Shown: piece after piece, positions 16,727 to 24,260 of the stretch | How positions within the stretch are numbered: the stretch's first letter is position 1 | How the letters are laid out: each line of letters opens with the position of its first letter | Assembly: GCF_006716265.1 (NCBI RefSeq) | Contig: NZ_VFOS01000006.1 | Span: forward strand, 1-39,881 | DNA from: Rarobacter faecitabidus | GTDB taxonomy: Bacteria > Actinomycetota > Actinomycetes > Actinomycetales > Cellulomonadaceae | Length of the DNA stretch: 39,881 nucleotides | Direction of reading: 5' to 3' | The notes under the pieces: generated by a model | What the model was told of the DNA's origin: nothing | The model's database searches: none | The model's input: the letters and a program-made list of their open reading frames with translations, nothing else | Made by a program: the position numbers and the translations under genes

Positions 16727-16877
16727 GACGCCTGCGAAGTTAGCTGTCGGGTTCGGGCTCAAGGTCTGCCCGGCTGGCTGTGCCAGCTTCACCCCCGCCG
16801 GAATCAACGTTCCGGCCGTGGGTCCCCCGCCGCTGCCGTGTCTATGGGGCCCGCAACCGGTGGCAGCGCTCGGCGTC
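16727..16877 (-). promoter_or_regulatory. ydaO-yuaA cyclic di-AMP riboswitch
   Basis: The minus-strand leader of the NlpC/P60 gene contains the conserved 3' block of this riboswitch class, CCCGAACCCGACAGCTAAC followed by CGCAGGCGTCGAG (16758-16724). It also contains a GGGGGACCCA element and the GGGGGTGAAGC segment. The closing helix P1 is GACGCC (16877-16872) with GGCGTC (16732-16727), giving an aptamer of 151 nt. In actinobacteria this class sits upstream of rpf and NlpC/P60 genes and lowers their expression when cyclic di-AMP is high. Here P1 ends only 3-4 nt before the GAGAGG ribosome binding site. The stretch from 16878 to about 17138 holds no gene that I can support and probably contains the promoter; a TAGTGT -10-like box near 16925 is a weak candidate. 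Confidence 0.88.
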
Positions 16878-17138
16878 CGGTCGCGAGGTCCAGGCCTTGT
16901 GGGCCGTGGAACAAACGAGAACCACACTAAGCGGGGCTCTTGGGGAAACCCGGGATTCTCGGGTCAAGGACCGGTTCAGGGCGGCAAAGTTGCGTCAACT
17001 GCGGGTCAAAACACCAGGTCATCGCAGGAATGTGAGTTGTCTCACAATTGGTCGAATCCGCGCAAGTTCTTCACAACTCAGCACACGGGATGCGGCTATG
17101 TCGCGCACGTTTCGCGTCGTGACCAAAACGAGACGTTG

Positions 17139-17177
17139 GTTTCACCTTCCTGAAACGGCACCCTCCCGAAGGTGAAA
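17139..17177 (+). promoter_or_regulatory. Overlapping inverted repeats upstream of the Liv binding-protein gene
   Basis: TTTCACCTTC (17140-17149) is a perfect inverted repeat of GAAGGTGAAA (17168-17177). A second palindrome, GTTTCA (17139-17144) with TGAAAC (17151-17156), shares its left arm. The half-site TTTCA thus occurs three times, 53-91 nt before the ATG. This looks like a multi-half-site operator near the promoter. A hairpin in the leader is the alternative. Confidence 0.5.
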
Positions 17178-17229
17178 TCCAGGCTCCCTAGCGTGCTGAG
17201 TACGGTCATCGACACTACTCGGAGGAAAC

Positions 17230-18522
17230 ATGAGTCAGAGAAAGACACTCACCGCTGGGGTCGCGCTTCTTGCTGCGGCCACCCTTGCGCTAACCGGTTG
17301 CAGCTCGGACAGCACCTCGTCCACCGCAACGTCCACCGGCACGGAAACGCCCGCCGCCACCTCCGATGCGCTCGTAGTGGGTACCCTGCTACCCGTGACC
17401 GGTACGCTCGCGTTCCTCGGCCCGCCGGAGGTCGCCGGTGTCGGCCTCGCGGTCGAGGACATCAACGAGGCCGGTGGCGTTCTCGGGAAGGACGTGTCGA
17501 TCGTGGCCGCCGATTCCGGCGACTCGACCGACATGAACGTCTCAACCCAGGGGGCCACCGAGCTCATCAGCAAGAAGGCAAACGTCGTTATCGGCGCGGC
17601 CTCGTCCTCAGTGTCGCTGAACGTTGTGGACCAGATCACGGAGGCGGGGATCATGATGATCTCCCCGGCGAACACCTCCACGACGCTCTCGGGCTATTCG
17701 CCGCTGTACTCGCGCACCGCTCCGCCGGACACCGTCCAGGGCGCGGCGCTCGGATCCGCGGTGCTCGACGCCGGCCACACGAAGGTCGGAATCCTCGTCC
17801 AGAACGAGGACTATGGAACCGGCCTGCGCGACAACGTACAGAAGGCCATTGAGGCCGGCGGCGGCGAGGTCGTCTACGGCGCGACCGGCGGCGGCCAGGA
17901 GTTCCCGCCCGGCGAGTCGAACTTCGCCTCCTACGTTTCGGAACTGCTCGCGGCCAAGCCCGACACGATCGTGATCGTGGCCTTCGAGGAGACGGTGGCC
18001 ATCATTCAGGCGCTGCTCTCGGCCGGCTGGGATGCGTCCAACGTGTTCCTGTGTGACGGCAACACGGCCGACTACTCGGAGAACTTCGACGCCGGTACGC
18101 TCGAGGGCGCGCTCGGCACGATTCCGGGAGCGCAGGCGCCGGAGGACTTCCAGAAGCGGCTCTCGGACTGGCACGAGACCAACGAGGGCGCGGCACTGAA
18201 GGACTTCTCCTACGGTCCCGAGTCGTACGACGCGACGATCCTCGCCGCTCTCGCGGCCGTCCGCGGCGGTGCCACTGATGGGCAGACCATCGCCGACAAC
18301 CTCCGGGCGGTGTCCGGGTCCGAGGAGGGCTCGGTGGAGGTCACAACCTACGCCGACGGTGTCGCGGCTCTCGCCGAGGGCAAGGAGATCGCCTACAAGG
18401 GCGTCGCCGGTATCGGCCCGATCAACGAGCAGATGGATCCGTCATCGGCGTACATCGGGGTCTACAAGTTCGACGCCGACAACAAGCCGGTGTTCGACCA
18501 CGCAGTAGAGGGCAAGATCTAA
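17230..18522 (+). CDS. livJ: Branched-chain amino-acid type ABC transporter substrate-binding lipoprotein
   Basis: A 430-residue lipoprotein. The signal peptide ends in the lipobox LTGC (C24), followed by a Ser/Thr-rich linker and a periplasmic-binding-protein type I fold. The start LVVGTLLPVTGTLAFLGPPE and GVGLAVEDINEAGG are typical of LivJ/HAAT proteins. GGAGG lies 5 nt before the ATG. It should deliver substrate to the LivHM permease encoded by the minus-strand genes 19343-23551. The substrate may be branched-chain amino acids, but the family also takes urea, amides and aromatic compounds. Unusually, the gene faces the permease operon instead of leading it, and it has its own terminator. 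Confidence 0.9.
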   Translation: MSQRKTLTAGVALLAAATLALTGCSSDSTSSTATSTGTETPAATSDALVVGTLLPVTGTLAFLGPPEVAGVGLAVEDINEAGGVLGKDVSIVAADSGDSTDMNVSTQGATELISKKANVVIGAASSSVSLNVVDQITEAGIMMISPANTSTTLSGYSPLYSRTAPPDTVQGAALGSAVLDAGHTKVGILVQNEDYGTGLRDNVQKAIEAGGGEVVYGATGGGQEFPPGESNFASYVSELLAAKPDTIVIVAFEETVAIIQALLSAGWDASNVFLCDGNTADYSENFDAGTLEGALGTIPGAQAPEDFQKRLSDWHETNEGAALKDFSYGPESYDATILAALAAVRGGATDGQTIADNLRAVSGSEEGSVEVTTYADGVAALAEGKEIAYKGVAGIGPINEQMDPSSAYIGVYKFDADNKPVFDHAVEGKI

Positions 18523-18538
18523 CTCACCCTGACAAGGT

Positions 18539-18577
18539 AAGGCGCCGCCCCGCGAATGGTTCGCGGGGCGGCGCCTT
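18539..18577 (+). terminator. Strong intrinsic terminator after livJ
   Basis: A perfect 18-bp stem (18539-18556 with 18560-18577), loop TGG, followed by TTGCTT, 16 nt past the stop. The symmetry could also stop minus-strand transcripts coming from the acetyltransferase gene. Between here and 18793 I see no gene on either strand. Confidence 0.9.
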
Positions 18578-18793
18578 TGCTTGGCCACTGTGTTCCCGTC
18601 GGGTTCGGCGAGATATGCCCCGGCGCCATCGAGGGCCCTTCGGACGACCTCACGCCGGCCCGTCTGCCCGTCCGTTCCGTGCGGTGCTGTGCGCCCGGGC
18701 GATTTGCGGTGGACCGCGAAACGTCACCAATGGACGCAGAGGTCCACCAACGCGACTTAGTCTCGGCGCGCGGTAAGTGGTGGTCCGGGGCGG

Positions 18794-19342
18794 CTACAGC
18801 TTGCGGTGCATGACGTGCAGTCCGACCAGGCCGAAGGCCGGGTGCTGGTACGCCCTCGGAATCGTGGCGAGGACGGCGAAGCCGAGCGACTTCCACAGGG
18901 CCACGGCGGCTGCGTTCGTCTCCACGACGGCATTGAACTGCATGGCGACATACCCGTCCGCGCGTGCGGCCTCGATGACGTGCTCCGCGAGTGCGCGGCC
19001 AACGCCGCACCCCGCGGCGGCGGGGGACACCATGAATCCCGCGCCGGCCACGTGAGAGCCCTGGGCGGGTTGATTGGGGTGCACCTCGGCGGTGCCGATG
19101 ATCTCGCCGCCGGTAGCGACGGCCACGAACACGCGCCCGTAGGGTTTAGACATCCACCAGGCCCGGGCGTCATCCTCGCTCGATCCGACTGGCCAGCAGT
19201 ACGTCTCGCCGGCGGCAAGGATTGACCGCATGAACGACCATATTCCCGGCCAGTCGGCGGGGGACGCATCCCGGATGGTCGTAGGGGCGGCCGCGCCGCT
19301 GCCGGCGGTCACGAGTTCGCCGTCGCCGGCTTCGATCGCCAC
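18794..19342 (-). CDS. GNAT family N-acetyltransferase
   Basis: A 182-residue acetyltransferase. The GNAT motif A is in FMVSPAAAGCGVGRALAEH (acetyl-CoA loop GCGVGRA at 111-117), followed by NAAAVALWKSLGF (motif B) and a VGLHVMHRKL end. The first 20 residues look unstructured. The GTG start lies 1 nt after the livF stop, so it is the last gene of the livHMGF operon and is translationally coupled. The acceptor is unknown; acetylation of an imported amine or amino acid is a guess from context only. Confidence 0.85.
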   Translation of the reverse strand: MAIEAGDGELVTAGSGAAAPTTIRDASPADWPGIWSFMRSILAAGETYCWPVGSSEDDARAWWMSKPYGRVFVAVATGGEIIGTAEVHPNQPAQGSHVAGAGFMVSPAAAGCGVGRALAEHVIEAARADGYVAMQFNAVVETNAAAVALWKSLGFAVLATIPRAYQHPAFGLVGLHVMHRKL

Positions 19343-20116
19343 CTACGCCTGGGCCTTCCGTTCGGCGGCGTCGCTCTCCACGTCGGCGGCGAGGGTTCCG
19401 AGGTAGAGGCTGATCACCTTAGGATCGTTGAGCAGTTCCCGGCCGGGCCCCACGTAGGCGTCTCGTCCTTGATCCAGGACGTACCCGCGATCGCAGATCT
19501 GCAGGCAGCGCCGCGCGTTCTGTTCGACCATGACGACCGAAACGCCGGTCTTGTTGATCATGCGGGTGCGGATGAAGGCCTCGTCCTGCAGGGCGGGGGA
19601 AAGACCGGCGGAGGGCTCGTCGAGGAGGAGCACGGAGGGGCGCATCATCAGCGCGCGCCCCATGGCGACCATCTGCCGCTCACCGCCCGAGAGTTGCCCG
19701 GCGCGCTGGGTGCGGCGCGCGGCCAGTTTGGGAAAGATATCGACCACGTACTCCCAGCGCTCGGCGAACAGCTTTGGCTTGAGGAACACGCCCATGCGCA
19801 TGTTCTCCTCAATGGTGAGTGAGGGGAAGACGTTGTTGTTCTGCGGCACGAAGCCCACTCCGCGCGCCACGAGCGAGTTGGCTTTCTTGTTCGTGATGTC
19901 CTCACCCTCGAGCCGCACGGTGCCGGAGCGCACGTCCACGAGCCCGAACAGTGACTTGAGCAGCGTTGACTTGCCGGCACCGTTCGGCCCGATGATGCCG
20001 ACGAGTTCGCCGGGCGCCACCTCGAGGTTGCACTTGTTGAGAATGTTCACCCCTGGCAGGTAGCCCGCCACGAGATCATCGGCAACCAGTACCGGTTCGG
20101 TAACGTTCGTCGTCAT
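19343..20116 (-). CDS. livF: Branched-chain amino-acid type ABC transporter ATPase LivF
   Basis: A 257-residue nucleotide-binding subunit. Walker A GPNGAGKST (43-51), signature LSGGE (142-146), Walker B LLLDEP (163-168), switch histidine position replaced by the LivF-typical VMVEQN. The pattern VPQNNNVFPSLTIEENM is also typical of LivF. It pairs with LivG to power LivHM. The gap to livG is 10 nt with an AGGAGG ribosome binding site between. Confidence 0.93.
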   Translation of the reverse strand: MTTNVTEPVLVADDLVAGYLPGVNILNKCNLEVAPGELVGIIGPNGAGKSTLLKSLFGLVDVRSGTVRLEGEDITNKKANSLVARGVGFVPQNNNVFPSLTIEENMRMGVFLKPKLFAERWEYVVDIFPKLAARRTQRAGQLSGGERQMVAMGRALMMRPSVLLLDEPSAGLSPALQDEAFIRTRMINKTGVSVVMVEQNARRCLQICDRGYVLDQGRDAYVGPGRELLNDPKVISLYLGTLAADVESDAAERKAQA

Positions 20117-20126
20117 CGTGCGCCTC

Positions 20127-21119
20127 CTACTTGCCCTGCTCGGCGAGATCGCGCTGGCGGACTGCCATGAGCTTTGCCAGCTGATCGGGATCGATCAGCG
20201 CGTCGTCTCCCAGGTCAACGTCGTGCCGCGCACCGAGGTAGGCGTCGACGACCGCTTGGTTCTCCATGATCGAATCCGCCGGCCCCTCGGCGACGATCCG
20301 ACCCTCGGCCATCACGACGACCCACTCGGAGATGTGCCGCACCGCGTGCATGTCGTGCTCCACGAAGATCACCGTCATGCCCTCGTCGCGCAGCGCCTGG
20401 ATATGACCCAGGAGGGACTGGACCAGTGCGGGGTTGACGCCCGCCATCGGTTCGTCCAGCATGATGATCTTCGGGTTCGTCATGAGCGCGCGCGCCATCT
20501 CCAGCAGTTTGCGCTGACCGCCCGACAGCGATCCCGCGAAGTCAGCCGCCTTCGCGTCGAGCTTGAACCGGGAGAGGATGTCCATCGCCCGTTCGGTGTT
20601 CCGTTTCTCCTGCCCGGCCCACGCGGGCTTGACGAGCGAGCCGACGAAGCTCTCCCCGCGCTGCCGCTTGGCGGCGAGCAGCATGTTGTCCAGCACGGTG
20701 AGCCGGGACAGCGCCTTGGTGAGCTGGAAGGTGCGCACCATGCCGTGCCGGGCGACCCAGGCCGCCGACTTGTTCGCCATATCGGTGCGCTCGAACGTCC
20801 ACGTACCGCCGTCGGCGCGGTCGAAGCCCGTGAGCAGGTTGAAGAACGTCGTCTTGCCGGCGCCGTTCGGCCCGATCAGCGCGGTGATGGCGCCGCGCTG
20901 GAACTCCACGTACTCGACGTCGACCGCCTGGATGCCGCCGAAGGAGCGGGTGACGTCCTTGGCGGTGAGGATCGCGTCGGGTTTCGCGACGCCGACCTCG
21001 GGCTTGACGAACGAGAGCGCGTGCGCCGTGAAGTCCTGCGGCAACGTGATCGAGGGCGAGGCGGAGCGCTCGTCCGCCGGCGACTCGGGAGCTAGCCCAT
21101 CGGAATTCTCAGTGACCAT
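20127..21119 (-). CDS. livG: Branched-chain amino-acid type ABC transporter ATPase LivG
   Basis: A 330-residue nucleotide-binding subunit. Walker A GPNGAGKTT (83-91), signature LSGGQ (198-202), Walker B IIMLDEP (218-224), and the LivG-typical FVEHDMHAV with the switch histidine. It has an acidic N-terminal extension of about 48 residues not found in classical LivG (usually about 255 residues), and a longer C-terminus. The ATG at 21119 overlaps livM by 11 nt. The extension could be non-conserved, but I see no better start further in. Confidence 0.92.
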   Translation of the reverse strand: MVTENSDGLAPESPADERSASPSITLPQDFTAHALSFVKPEVGVAKPDAILTAKDVTRSFGGIQAVDVEYVEFQRGAITALIGPNGAGKTTFFNLLTGFDRADGGTWTFERTDMANKSAAWVARHGMVRTFQLTKALSRLTVLDNMLLAAKRQRGESFVGSLVKPAWAGQEKRNTERAMDILSRFKLDAKAADFAGSLSGGQRKLLEMARALMTNPKIIMLDEPMAGVNPALVQSLLGHIQALRDEGMTVIFVEHDMHAVRHISEWVVVMAEGRIVAEGPADSIMENQAVVDAYLGARHDVDLGDDALIDPDQLAKLMAVRQRDLAEQGK

Positions 21120-22095
21120 CGAAAGCCAGCTCCTTCTTGTTCCCGAATATGCCTTGCGGTCTGAAGATCACCAGCAGCATCAGCACCACGCCCACCAGCA
21201 GGCCGCCGAACTGCTCAACCTGAGTGCTCGTGAGCGCCGATTCCGGCACGGCGATCCGCATGCCGGAGCGGACGAACATGTAGACGCTGAAGAAGATCAT
21301 CGAACCGATCACGGGACCGAACACGGTGGCCGCCCCGCCGAGCAGCAGCACGGTCCACACCCAGAACGTCATCGTGCGTCCCATCGAGTCGGGCTGAACC
21401 GCGCGGGGCAGGATATAGATCACCCCGGCGAGCGCGCCGAGCACCCCGCCCGTCACTAGCGCCTGCAGCTTGTATCCGAAGACGTTCTTCCCGAGGGCGC
21501 GCACGGCGTCCTCGTCCTCGCGGATGCCGCGCAGCACTCGGCCCCACGGACTGCGGGTCAGGAGCCAGACCAGGAGCACGGCCAGCGCCACGAGCGTCCA
21601 CGCCACGATGCGCAGCCACCACGAGTCCGACCCGTTGTTCGCGTAGCCCCACGGACCGATCGTGGTCGTGCCGTCGGGCAGGAACGACAATGACTGGAAT
21701 TCCGACTTGAACGAGTTGCCGGTCAGGCCCGAGGAGCCGCCGGTCCATTGGTCGAAGACCGTCGAACGTCCGATCATGCGGATGATCTCGGCGGCAGAGA
21801 TCGTCACGATCGCCAGGTAGTCCCCGCGCAACTTCAGCGTGGGGATACCCAATATCAGCGCGAAGACGGCGCCTGAAACGCCCGCGATCAGCAGGGCTAC
21901 CCAGAACGAGGCGCCCTGGATCGTGGCGATGGCGAACCCGTAGGCGCCGAGCAGCATGAACCCGGCCTGGCCCATGTTGAGCAGTCCGGTGAAGCCGAAG
22001 TGCACGTTCAGTCCGATCGCCGCGAGCACATAGGCGGCGGTCGTCGGGGCGATGAGTTCGCCCAGTGACTGTTGCAGTACGCGTGCCCAGTCCAT
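21109..22095 (-). CDS. livM: Branched-chain amino-acid type ABC transporter permease LivM
   Basis: A 328-residue permease with eight to ten hydrophobic helices. It carries the family motifs NVHFGFTGLLNMGQAGFM and LRGDYLAIVTISAAEIIRM, the coupling loop SPWGRVLRGIREDEDAVRALG (EAA-like), and the end VIFRPQGIFG. It forms the channel with LivH. An 80-residue insertion-like stretch (SSGLTGNSFKSEFQSL.. to ..NGSDSWW) is the usual periplasmic loop. The start is 16 nt after livH. Confidence 0.92.
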   Translation of the reverse strand: MDWARVLQQSLGELIAPTTAAYVLAAIGLNVHFGFTGLLNMGQAGFMLLGAYGFAIATIQGASFWVALLIAGVSGAVFALILGIPTLKLRGDYLAIVTISAAEIIRMIGRSTVFDQWTGGSSGLTGNSFKSEFQSLSFLPDGTTTIGPWGYANNGSDSWWLRIVAWTLVALAVLLVWLLTRSPWGRVLRGIREDEDAVRALGKNVFGYKLQALVTGGVLGALAGVIYILPRAVQPDSMGRTMTFWVWTVLLLGGAATVFGPVIGSMIFFSVYMFVRSGMRIAVPESALTSTQVEQFGGLLVGVVLMLLVIFRPQGIFGNKKELAFDGH

Positions 22096-22111
22096 GGTGG
22101 GGGTCTACCTT

Positions 22112-23551
22112 TCAGCCGATCCGGTCGCGACGCCCGAGTATGCCCTGGGGGCGTACAAGCAGGACGAGGATGAGGATGAACAGTGCGGTCGCGTAGCGCA
22201 GATCGCTGGGGAGGAACAGGCTCGACAGCTCGACGGCCAGTCCGATGACGAGCGATCCCGCCAGCGCGCCGTTCGCCGTGCCGAGCCCGCCGAGCGTGAT
22301 TGCGGCGAACATGAGCAGCAGCATCTGCATGCCCATGTTCCAGTTGGCGGCGCCGTACATCAGCGCGAATAGCAGGCCCGCCAGCCCGGCGAGGCCCGTC
22401 GCGAGCGTCCATACGAGCCGGATTACGGCGTTCGTGTTGATGCCGGTCGCCGAGGCCAGCGCGGGGTTGTCCGAGACTGCGCGCGTTGCGCGGCCGAGCC
22501 TCGTCCGGGTTAGGAACAGCGCCATAGCCACGAGCGCGGCAAGCGCCAGGCCCATGGCGAGGAAGGAGACCTTCGTCATGGTGACGGGCCCGATCGTCCA
22601 GGTGGTGGGGTTCCCGCCGATCACCTGGAAGGTTCCGGTTCCGACCATGAACTGGATGAGGAATTGCAGCGCAATCGACAACCCGATCGTGACGATCATG
22701 ACCTGCGTGACGGGCGTTCCGCGCTTGCGTAGCGGTCGCCAGATCCCGGCCTCCTGTAGCCAGCCGGTGCCCGCGCAGATGGCGATGGACAGGATCGCGG
22801 CCAGCCACAGCGGCAGTCCTGCCTGGACGAACAGGTAGCTGAGGACGGCGCCGAGCGTCACCTGCTCGCCGTGCGCGAAGTTCGACACGCGGGTCGTGCC
22901 GTAGATGAGGTTCGCACCGAGCGAGGCGAGCGCCAGCATCAGTCCGAAGCGGAGCCCGGATGCGAGTTGCTGCCATACGCGATCACCGCTGATCCCGGTG
23001 CCGGATGACGTCCCAGCGCTCGCGTCGGGGCTGGGCGCGGGGGAGGACGAGTCCTTCGTCGCGTCGCTGGACGGCGAGGGGGAGGGCGCGGCACCCTCCG
23101 CGAGGCGGAAGGTTGCGCGCGCCGTCGAGCCGATCTGGACGGTGACGTCGACGTCCGCGATGTCGCTGGCGGCGTACTCGTTCGGGAGGGTGGCCGGGTC
23201 CAGCGAGACGGTGTACACCTCGGCCGTCGTCGCCTCGAACGCGGTCGGCCCATCCGCTGTGGAGGTGGCCGTGGTGGCCGGGTCGGTGCCCTGTGCAACC
23301 GAAATCCCGACGTCCGCGACCGGTGAGTTGTCGCCGCCGAGGACATTGACGATGATGCACCCGATCTCGCCGGTCGGAGCGCACTTCGTGGCCGATGTCA
23401 CGTCGGCGAACGCGGTTCCGGGCGTGAGTAGCCAGATGAATCCGAGCAGCCCCAGCAGGGTCGCCCCCAGGCGCGACCATCGTCTGGCTGGGTCGGTGCG
23501 TTCAGTAGCCGCGATCGCGGCCACCTCACAGTCATCTGGGTGATGCGCCAT
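22112..23551 (-). CDS. livH: LivH-type permease with an extra N-terminal extracytoplasmic domain
   Basis: A 479-residue protein; an ordinary LivH is about 300. Residues 190-479 are a typical LivH permease (NLIYGTTRVSNFAHGEQVTLG, the coupling loop TRLGRATRAVSDNPALASATG, the end LLVRPQGILGRR). In front are a signal-peptide-like helix (30-50), a small beta domain (about 51-150) with C57 and C65 that could form a disulfide, and a Pro/Ser linker (153-188). The beta domain pattern (GCIIVNVLGGDNSPVADVGISV) resembles carboxypeptidase-regulatory/Ig-like modules. It could help dock the LivJ lipoprotein at the membrane; this is inferred. GGAGG lies 6 nt before the ATG. It is the first gene of the operon. 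Confidence 0.88.
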   Translation of the reverse strand: MAHHPDDCEVAAIAATERTDPARRWSRLGATLLGLLGFIWLLTPGTAFADVTSATKCAPTGEIGCIIVNVLGGDNSPVADVGISVAQGTDPATTATSTADGPTAFEATTAEVYTVSLDPATLPNEYAASDIADVDVTVQIGSTARATFRLAEGAAPSPSPSSDATKDSSSPAPSPDASAGTSSGTGISGDRVWQQLASGLRFGLMLALASLGANLIYGTTRVSNFAHGEQVTLGAVLSYLFVQAGLPLWLAAILSIAICAGTGWLQEAGIWRPLRKRGTPVTQVMIVTIGLSIALQFLIQFMVGTGTFQVIGGNPTTWTIGPVTMTKVSFLAMGLALAALVAMALFLTRTRLGRATRAVSDNPALASATGINTNAVIRLVWTLATGLAGLAGLLFALMYGAANWNMGMQMLLLMFAAITLGGLGTANGALAGSLVIGLAVELSSLFLPSDLRYATALFILILVLLVRPQGILGRRDRIG

Positions 23552-23654
23552 GAGCGTCCTCCGGAAGCATGATGCTCGGGCTGCGCCAGGATTTTCCTGC
23601 TACCCGAGGTGACTCAGGCCAGTCCGAGAGGTTCCTTAGTGACTTTAGGCAGGC

Positions 23655-23684
23655 AATGTATCCGGGCCGTTTCGCACCCGTCAC
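23655..23684 (-). promoter_or_regulatory. Candidate promoter of the livHMGF-GNAT operon
   Basis: On the minus strand, GTGACG (23684-23679, -35-like) is 18 nt from TACATT (23660-23655, -10-like), giving a start near 23648 and a leader of about 100 nt before livH. It is a moderate consensus match in the only gap upstream of the operon. Confidence 0.4.
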
Positions 23685-23765
23685 GGGGGCGTGCCTAAGC
23701 GCGATGGGGCGGTTTCGGCTCTGTTAGGACGCGCTCCGGCCGGCAGGCGAGCGGGCTGGCGCCGG

Positions 23766-24260
23766 TCAGCCCAGTAACGAACTGGTCAGGGCGGTCGCTT
23801 CCGCGAGACAGACCGCTCGCCGGTCCCCGCTCTCCCAACCGCTCTGCGTGGGGATCCAGACGACGAAGCCCAGGTCCGCCGGGGCGTCGCTGAGCATGCC
23901 GGCGTTGCAGTTGTAGTCGATCTCGCTCTGCCACGAGTTGGCCGACGGCCGCGCGCCCGCTTCGCCCGGCAGCTCCCACACCTTGATGACCTGAGCTTTG
24001 TGGGCCTGATCGCACGGTACGACCACGACCACGCCGACCGTGCCGTCCTCCGGCAGCGTCTTGAGGCAATGCCCGGGCGCGAGCTGATCGGCACGTGCGT
24101 GCGAGGCGTGGGTGACGCGCACCGGCAGGCGGTTCTCGCGCGCGAGGAGCACTCCGGTCGCCCAGACGCCGAGCACGCCGGCGAGAATGAGCGCGACGAG
24201 TCCGTACGCGAGTAGCGCGACCATCCGACCGGGTCGCGCCGGCATGCGCAGTATGGTCAC
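23766..24260 (-). CDS. Membrane-anchored septum-formation-domain protein
   Basis: A 164-residue protein with one N-terminal membrane helix (about 15-40) and an exported domain with four cysteines (C65, C83, C118, C151). The pattern GHCLKTLP ... VVPCDQAHKAQVIKVWELPG matches the actinobacterial septum-formation domain (Septum_form), whose hallmark is Cys-x4-His followed by an E/QV strand. The biochemical role of the family is not established. The GTG at 24260 overlaps the stop of the transglutaminase gene (GTGA) and has GGAGG 4 nt upstream; the later ATG at 24245 lacks a ribosome binding site. It is the last gene of the MoxR operon. Confidence 0.78.
   Translation of the reverse strand: MTILRMPARPGRMVALLAYGLVALILAGVLGVWATGVLLARENRLPVRVTHASHARADQLAPGHCLKTLPEDGTVGVVVVVPCDQAHKAQVIKVWELPGEAGARPSANSWQSEIDYNCNAGMLSDAPADLGFVVWIPTQSGWESGDRRAVCLAEATALTSSLLG

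Noticed and set aside
16065-17153. 362-codon plus-strand frame across the NlpC/P60 gene and riboswitch
   Set aside because: It is antisense to a clear gene and to a conserved RNA, and shows no domain.
18519-19010. 163-codon minus-strand frame overlapping the livJ terminator
   Set aside because: It crosses an 18-bp terminator and the acetyltransferase gene in another frame, and the product is Arg-rich with no pattern.
23753-23772. Terminator hairpin at the end of the septum-formation-domain gene
   Set aside because: Only a 6-bp stem that includes the stop codon and has no U-run. Too weak to call.
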